Origin: Floridanema aerugineum
GTDB taxonomy: Bacteria > Cyanobacteriota > Cyanobacteriia > Cyanobacteriales > Aerosakkonemataceae
Direction: 5' to 3'
Assembly (NCBI RefSeq): GCF_041929345.1
Contig: NZ_JBHFNQ010000218.1
Span: forward strand, 58,972-122,971
DNA: 64,000 nucleotides
Of the stretch, positions 59,693 to 64,000 are shown one piece after another. Position numbers and translations under genes: made by a program. Each line of letters opens with the position of its first letter. Within the stretch, counting starts at the first letter, position 1. Under the pieces are notes generated by a model that did not search any database, was not told where the DNA came from, and worked only from the letters and a program-made list of their open reading frames with translations.

Positions 59693-60790
59693 TTAATATT
59701 TAAGAAACTCAACTAATTGTTCTAATTTTGTCCAAGCTGCGCCACTAGATAAAATTTCCCTTACTAGTGCAATTCCTGTTTGATAATCACCGAGCGGTAT
59801 TATTTCACCGACTTGGAGTGCGATCGCTGCATTTAATGTTACAACATCCTGTTGAGCATCTGTACCTTTTCCTTGCAAAACATTGCGTAAAATTTCCGCA
59901 TTTTCTGTCACATCGCCGCCCCGAATTGCGGCTGTTAGTGCTGTTGTTAAACCTAATTCTTCAGGAGAAATTGTTTCTAATTTAACTTCCCCTGCTGATA
60001 ATATTGCTAAATCTGTTTTATCTGCTAATCCCGCTTCATCTAATTTTTCTCTGCCATGTAGGACGATCGCTTTTTCCATTCCCAACTGACTCAAAGCATT
60101 AGCAATAGTCAACATTAAATGCGGTTCACAAACACCAATTACCTGTCCTGTAGGACGTAAAGGATTAACTAAAGGCCCTAATAAATTAAACACCGTTCGC
60201 ACTTTTAAAGTCCGTCTTAATGGGGCAACAACTTTTAAAGCCGGATGCCATCCCGGGGCGAACAAAAAAGTAATTCCCACCTCTGATAATGCCGCTTGAA
60301 CTTTTTCGGGACTAGCATTAAGATTGACTCCCAAAGCTTCTAATACATCCGCAGAACCTACCCGACTAGAAGCAGAACGATTGCCATGTTTCGCTACAGC
60401 TACACCTGCCGCTGCTACCACAAAAGCCACTGCTGTAGAAATATTAAAAGTTGATGCCCCATCGCCACCAGTACCACAAGTATCAATTACAGAATTGGCT
60501 AATTTTTGGGCAGAATAGTTTTCCGATGTCAGAGATTTTGCTTGTAATACTTTAGCCATTCCTGCTAATTCTTCAGCAGAAACTCCTTTGGCTTGTAAGG
60601 CGGCTAAAATTGCCCCTGATAAAACAGGTTCAATTTCTTCATTTAGCCATCCCTGCATTAATTCTGCGGCTTGGCTATTGGATAAAGATTGTTTGTCGAG
60701 TAATTGTTGCAATACATTTGACCAATTACCCTTGTTATTGGAATCAGTAACAGCGGTGTTTTTTGACAGGGAAGCTTCGGAAGTGGTCAT
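59693..60790 (-). CDS. trpD: anthranilate phosphoribosyltransferase
   Basis: 365 residues. It transfers the phosphoribosyl group to anthranilate in tryptophan biosynthesis. Substrate-binding motifs are intact: DTCGTGGDGASTFNIST (PRPP loop), KHGNRSASSRVGSADVLEA (anthranilate site) and FAPGWHPALKVV. The N-terminal helical part with AELMQGWLNEEIEPVLSGAI is the family dimer domain. About 20 extra residues precede the conserved part. No other trp gene is adjacent, as is usual in cyanobacteria, where the pathway genes are scattered. Confidence 0.95.
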   Translation of the reverse strand: MTTSEASLSKNTAVTDSNNKGNWSNVLQQLLDKQSLSNSQAAELMQGWLNEEIEPVLSGAILAALQAKGVSAEELAGMAKVLQAKSLTSENYSAQKLANSVIDTCGTGGDGASTFNISTAVAFVVAAAGVAVAKHGNRSASSRVGSADVLEALGVNLNASPEKVQAALSEVGITFLFAPGWHPALKVVAPLRRTLKVRTVFNLLGPLVNPLRPTGQVIGVCEPHLMLTIANALSQLGMEKAIVLHGREKLDEAGLADKTDLAILSAGEVKLETISPEELGLTTALTAAIRGGDVTENAEILRNVLQGKGTDAQQDVVTLNAAIALQVGEIIPLGDYQTGIALVREILSSGAAWTKLEQLVEFLKY

Positions 60791-61113
60791 TCGATTTTAA
60801 ATTTTAGATTGACTCAACAGGGGCGAAGCATTCGGGCGACAATTTATTTGTTCAAACCATAGATTTTCTGCTTTGTTTGCTTCGCCCCTACTAGTTCATT
60901 TTATCAAACATTGGATTTTTTTTGAACCGCTCCCGGCACAGAGGACACAGAGAAGAGAGGGAGGAGTTCACAATTCAAAGAGGATTGCTATTTTATTTGC
61001 TGTATTGGGGATAAATGAAAGTAAGTTTCCTAGTCCCTAGTCCCCAGTCGTAGGGGCAATTCATTAATTGCCCCTACGACTGGGTAATTCATGAATTGCC
61101 CGTACCCCAATTC
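60791..61113. other. 323-base gap with repeats only
   Basis: Upstream of trpD and downstream of the ABC exporter gene. It contains CTAGTCC-type heptamers (about 61030-61048) and the GTAGGGGCAATT palindrome at 61045-61082, plus a partial copy after it. No gene seen. Confidence 0.6.
61045..61082. repeat. 38-base inverted repeat, GTAGGGGCAATT family
   Basis: CAGTCGTAGGGGCAATT and its complement flank a 4-base centre. A half-unit (AATTCATGAATTGCCC) follows at about 61086-61101. The family also occurs at 46506-46535. Confidence 0.85.
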
Positions 61114-62961
61114 CTAACTTCCTAACATTTGCAATTTATACAAGCTGGCATAAAGTCCATTTTTTGCTAATAGTTCGTCGTGGCTTCCTGTTTCGACTAA
61201 TTCTCCGCGTTTGAGTACCAAAATGCGGTCTACATTGCGAATTGTGGAAAGTCGATGGGCGATAATAATTGCAGTACGCCCTACCAGTAATCTTTCTAAT
61301 GCTTCCTGAATTAAAGCTTCAGTTCTGACATCCAAATTAGCAGTTGCTTCGTCTAATACTAAGATTCTCGGATCGCGAATTGCCGCCCTTGCAAAGGCTA
61401 ATAATTGTTTTTGACCTCCTGAAAGATTGGTTCCTCTTTCTCTCAATTCGGTGTCGTAACCTTGGGGTAATTGTTCGATGAATTGGTCAACATTAGTGGC
61501 TTTGGCGGCAGCTTTGACTGCTTCTAAGGAATAGTTTTCTCCTAAAGTGATGTTACTTTTCACATCACCAGAAAAGAGAAATCCGTCTTGCAAAATTACG
61601 CCAATATGACGACGCAGTTCAGTTTGAGGTAAGTCCCGAATATCAACTCCATCAACAATAATTCGTCCTGATGTAGGTTCGTAAAGCCGACATAATAACC
61701 GAATGATTGAACTTTTTCCTGCGCCTGTTGGCCCAACTAAAGCAACTTTTTCTCCGGGATGAATGGTAAAGTCGAGGTTCTTTAAAACGTATTCATTTGA
61801 TTTATAAGCAAAGTCAACTTGTTCAAAGCGAATTTCTCCGATTGAGGCAACGCCATTATGATGAGAATAGCCGATAATGGGCAAAGATTTGGGTGTTTCG
61901 GTATCGCGAATTTCGATCGGTTCATTGAGAATATCAGTAATCCGTTCCACAGCTGTAAAACCTGCTTGAATTGAGGTAAATTTTTCGGCTAATTGTCTGA
62001 GGGGATCGAAGAGACGTTGGGAATATAAAATAAAGGTGGATAAGATGCCAAAAGTTAAATTTTCCCGCAACACCAGCCAGCCACCTAATCCTAAAACACA
62101 GGCGATCGCAACTAAAGAAATCCACTCTAAAGTAGCAGAAACAGCTGAATCATAAAAAATTGTGATGTCAATTTCCCGAATATAGCGTTTATTAGTCTTG
62201 CGAAACATCTCAGAGTTAAACTTCTCTCGGCGGAACATTTGCACCACACTAATTCCCACAATGTTTTCTTGAAGTGTGGAATTAAGCACCGAAAGTTCTT
62301 CCCTAGCTTTATAATTTGCTTGGCGGAATTGCTTTTGAAAATAAATGATTACCAGGGAAACAGGAATTAGCATTAATATCAGCATCAGCGCTAATTGCCA
62401 TTGCAAAGTTAACATAAAAATGGCAATTACTAAAATACTGAATAAATCGCTGACAATCCCGATCGCACCAGTAGAAAAAACATCTCCTAAAGCTTCAACA
62501 TCGCTAGTTAATCGAGTAATTAGTTTCCCCACTGGCGTGCGATCGAAAAATCTCACCGCTAAAGAGGTTACATGAGTAAATAAATCCTCACGAATTGCAG
62601 CAGTAATTTGTTGCCCAATTCGCTGGACTGTGTAAGATTGAAAACTAACAACTACGATGCGAATTGCTACTGACAGTAATAGTAACCCTGCCAGAATATT
62701 GATACCTTGATATAAAGGAAGTCCTTGGAAAAAAGGAAAAGTTGATTTTTCGCCCCGAATTAAAGAAACGGCTTGTCCAATTAATAATGGTTGAATTGAA
62801 CCAGAAATTGCTACTGGGAGTAACAGGGCGATCGATATTACTAATAATCTCTGATTCCGGCGTGCATAAGGAACTAGCCACAAAAATAATCGCCAATCAC
62901 TTTCCCGGCGTGGCGATTTTTGATAATCATCTTCCTTAGTTAGCGGTGATAAACGAGTCAT
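61114..62961 (-). CDS. ABC exporter, fused permease and ATPase (MsbA/MdlB-like)
   Basis: 615 residues. An N-terminal region of six membrane helices (about residues 35-330) joins an ATPase domain with Walker A GPTGAGKSS, signature LSGGQKQLLAFARA and Walker B ILVLDEATANLD. This is a half-transporter of the type IV exporter class, working as homodimer or heterodimer. Lipid, drug or peptide export is possible, but substrate cannot be told from sequence, and no second half-transporter is adjacent. An intact H-loop (IAHRLSTIRN) is present. The start ATG gives MTRLSPLTKEDDYQ, a short soluble N-terminus. Confidence 0.93.
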   Translation of the reverse strand: MTRLSPLTKEDDYQKSPRRESDWRLFLWLVPYARRNQRLLVISIALLLPVAISGSIQPLLIGQAVSLIRGEKSTFPFFQGLPLYQGINILAGLLLLSVAIRIVVVSFQSYTVQRIGQQITAAIREDLFTHVTSLAVRFFDRTPVGKLITRLTSDVEALGDVFSTGAIGIVSDLFSILVIAIFMLTLQWQLALMLILMLIPVSLVIIYFQKQFRQANYKAREELSVLNSTLQENIVGISVVQMFRREKFNSEMFRKTNKRYIREIDITIFYDSAVSATLEWISLVAIACVLGLGGWLVLRENLTFGILSTFILYSQRLFDPLRQLAEKFTSIQAGFTAVERITDILNEPIEIRDTETPKSLPIIGYSHHNGVASIGEIRFEQVDFAYKSNEYVLKNLDFTIHPGEKVALVGPTGAGKSSIIRLLCRLYEPTSGRIIVDGVDIRDLPQTELRRHIGVILQDGFLFSGDVKSNITLGENYSLEAVKAAAKATNVDQFIEQLPQGYDTELRERGTNLSGGQKQLLAFARAAIRDPRILVLDEATANLDVRTEALIQEALERLLVGRTAIIIAHRLSTIRNVDRILVLKRGELVETGSHDELLAKNGLYASLYKLQMLGS

Positions 62962-63103
62962 CCTAAAACCTAATTGGCAATTATCTCTTATTCCATTTTA
63001 TATTTTAGATTTTAGAATATGAAAAGGTTAAAAAGCTATGTACAAGCTTTCTTCCCTTCAGCTTTCTTCTACTAATGGCTGATGACAAATCACAAATAAT
63101 CAA

Positions 63104-63748
63104 TTATACTGCCACTAAGATTCTCGATCGCACTTTATCCAACCAACCATGTAAATCATCAGAATTAAGCCGATAACTTAAAGGATGAGCAATTAATCTA
63201 GCAGTACTTTCAAACAACACATCAGTTTCAATTAAACCATTTTCTTTAAGAGTTCGCCCGCTAGAAACCAAATCAACAATTGCTTCCGACATTCCTGTAA
63301 TCGGTCCTAATTCTACTGAACCAGAAAGTGGTACAATTTCCACAGGTAAATCCAAATTTTCAAAATATTCTGCGGCACATTTAACAAATTTAGAAGCGAC
63401 TCTTCCATGAGGCGGAAGTTGCAGGGCCGATCGATAAGGGCTAGACTGTTTTACAGCGACAGATAACCGACAATAACCAAATTTCAGATCTGCTATATGG
63501 GCAACTTTCGGTTGTTTCTCCCGCAATACATCATAACCCACAACACCCAATTGTGCTTGTCCGTATTCCACATAAACCGGAACATCTTGCGCCCTGACTA
63601 ACAAAGCTTGGGCGGTGTTACTGGGATCGGAAATTTGCAATTGGCGGTTGTTAGACTCTAAAAAAGCACTGAAATCTAATCCCACAGTTTGCAATAATCG
63701 AATGGTATCTTTCAGAAGTGCGCCTTTTGGTAATGCAACAGTCAACAT
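63104..63748 (-). CDS. hisG: ATP phosphoribosyltransferase, short form
   Basis: 214 residues. First enzyme of histidine biosynthesis, joining ATP and PRPP. The N-terminal LTVALPKGALLKDTIRLL, the central GVVGYDVLRE and the PRPP-binding segment ITGMSEAIVDLVSSGRTLKENGL are intact. The length is that of the short HisG form, which lacks the C-terminal regulatory ACT-like domain and needs HisZ as regulatory partner; hisZ is not in this window. The ATG at 63748 begins directly at the family N-terminus. It is a single gene. Confidence 0.95.
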   Translation of the reverse strand: MLTVALPKGALLKDTIRLLQTVGLDFSAFLESNNRQLQISDPSNTAQALLVRAQDVPVYVEYGQAQLGVVGYDVLREKQPKVAHIADLKFGYCRLSVAVKQSSPYRSALQLPPHGRVASKFVKCAAEYFENLDLPVEIVPLSGSVELGPITGMSEAIVDLVSSGRTLKENGLIETDVLFESTARLIAHPLSYRLNSDDLHGWLDKVRSRILVAV

Positions 63749-63788
63749 AGCGATTTTTGATGTTTGATTTTAGACTAGTTGGATCTTA

Positions 63789-64000
63789 AAGTTTAACAGG
63801 TAGTGCAGCATGGCAGAAATAATTTCTCGGTACGTTGTTGGGGGTTTTAGCGAAAATTTATATAAAAAACACACCAAACACATTTTTCACACAAATATTG
63901 ATAACGTCTCTTTGTTGCGCTTTAGCGATAAATTCTAGCCACAACGCGCAACAACGTACCGAGAAATTATTTCTGCCATGCTGCACTACCTGTTAAACTT
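63789..64000. mobile_element. MITE-like element with 52-nt perfect terminal inverted repeats
   Basis: The left arm 63789-63840 (beginning AAGTTTAACAGGTAGTGCAG) is the exact complement of 63949-64000, the last bases of the window, so the element may extend a little further. The 108-base centre contains TTGTTGCGCTTTAGCG and a GCGCAACAACGTACC segment shared with the small inverted repeat at 36598-36651. No coding frame. Its length, perfect arms and lack of a transposase suggest a recently moved non-autonomous element. Confidence 0.82.

Noticed and set aside
1..64000. tRNA or rRNA genes.
   Set aside because: I looked through the gene-free stretches on both strands and found no convincing cloverleaf or rRNA segment.

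Overview
The window comes from a filamentous-type cyanobacterium. The evidence is the very frequent GCGATCGC (HIP1) octamers, heptanucleotide tandem repeats (STRR type) between genes, and a set of typically cyanobacterial genes: plant-type phytoene desaturase/synthase, a Gap2-type GAPDH, D-glycerate 3-kinase, a helical carotenoid protein, a Ycf51 protein and a probable PatD. Gene content is mostly chromosomal housekeeping. I found no rRNA, tRNA, CRISPR array, prophage or full insertion sequence.

Layout. 1-7.0 kb: photorespiratory glycerate kinase (cut by the window edge), then two tandem paralogous sensor histidine kinases. 7.0-17.5 kb: SelO, a Spy-like periplasmic protein, Rel/Spo, PatD-like, a zinc-ribbon protein, a fused peptide-type ABC ATPase, Dps, Gap2 and NadD. 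17.8-22.2 kb: murC-murB, YbaB, the helical carotenoid protein and a disordered small protein. 22.4-26.7 kb: a MoxR/DUF58/transglutaminase operon. 26.8-32.6 kb: Uma2 protein, crtP-crtB, then a small accessory islet (DUF433/DUF5615 toxin-antitoxin-like pair, DUF29 protein, Rpn-type nuclease, 251-bp MITE). 32.8-39.9 kb: dnaK-dnaJ, sufU, ycf51 and a large MscS channel. 40.2-45 kb: two globin genes, one fused to membrane segments and pentapeptide repeats, an unknown small gene, and a phosphatase-membrane-EF-hand fusion. 45.5-47.2 kb: cysteine synthase and a deletion-damaged DUF3352 gene. 47.4-57.7 kb: a carbon-catabolism block with ackA, a cyclic-nucleotide-binding protein and a histidine phosphatase on the minus strand, facing away from xfp, tal (with EF-hands), glgP and a second histidine phosphatase. 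57.7-64 kb: an ATPase fragment, MATE transporter, trpD, ABC exporter, hisG and a MITE with 52-nt perfect inverted ends.

How genes work together. Glycogen phosphorylase, transaldolase, phosphoketolase and acetate kinase form a route from glycogen to acetyl phosphate, acetate and ATP. crtP and crtB carry out the first two committed carotenoid steps, and the helical carotenoid protein would bind a downstream carotenoid. DnaK, DnaJ and SufU form a protein-folding and Fe-S assembly neighbourhood.

The most unusual items are the three-part histidine phosphatase/multi-pass membrane/EF-hand protein (42943-44949), the globin/membrane/pentapeptide-repeat protein (40212-41513) beside its stand-alone globin paralogue, a coding minisatellite in the ABC ATPase linker, and several gene remnants (ycf51 tail, DUF3352, ATPase fragment).
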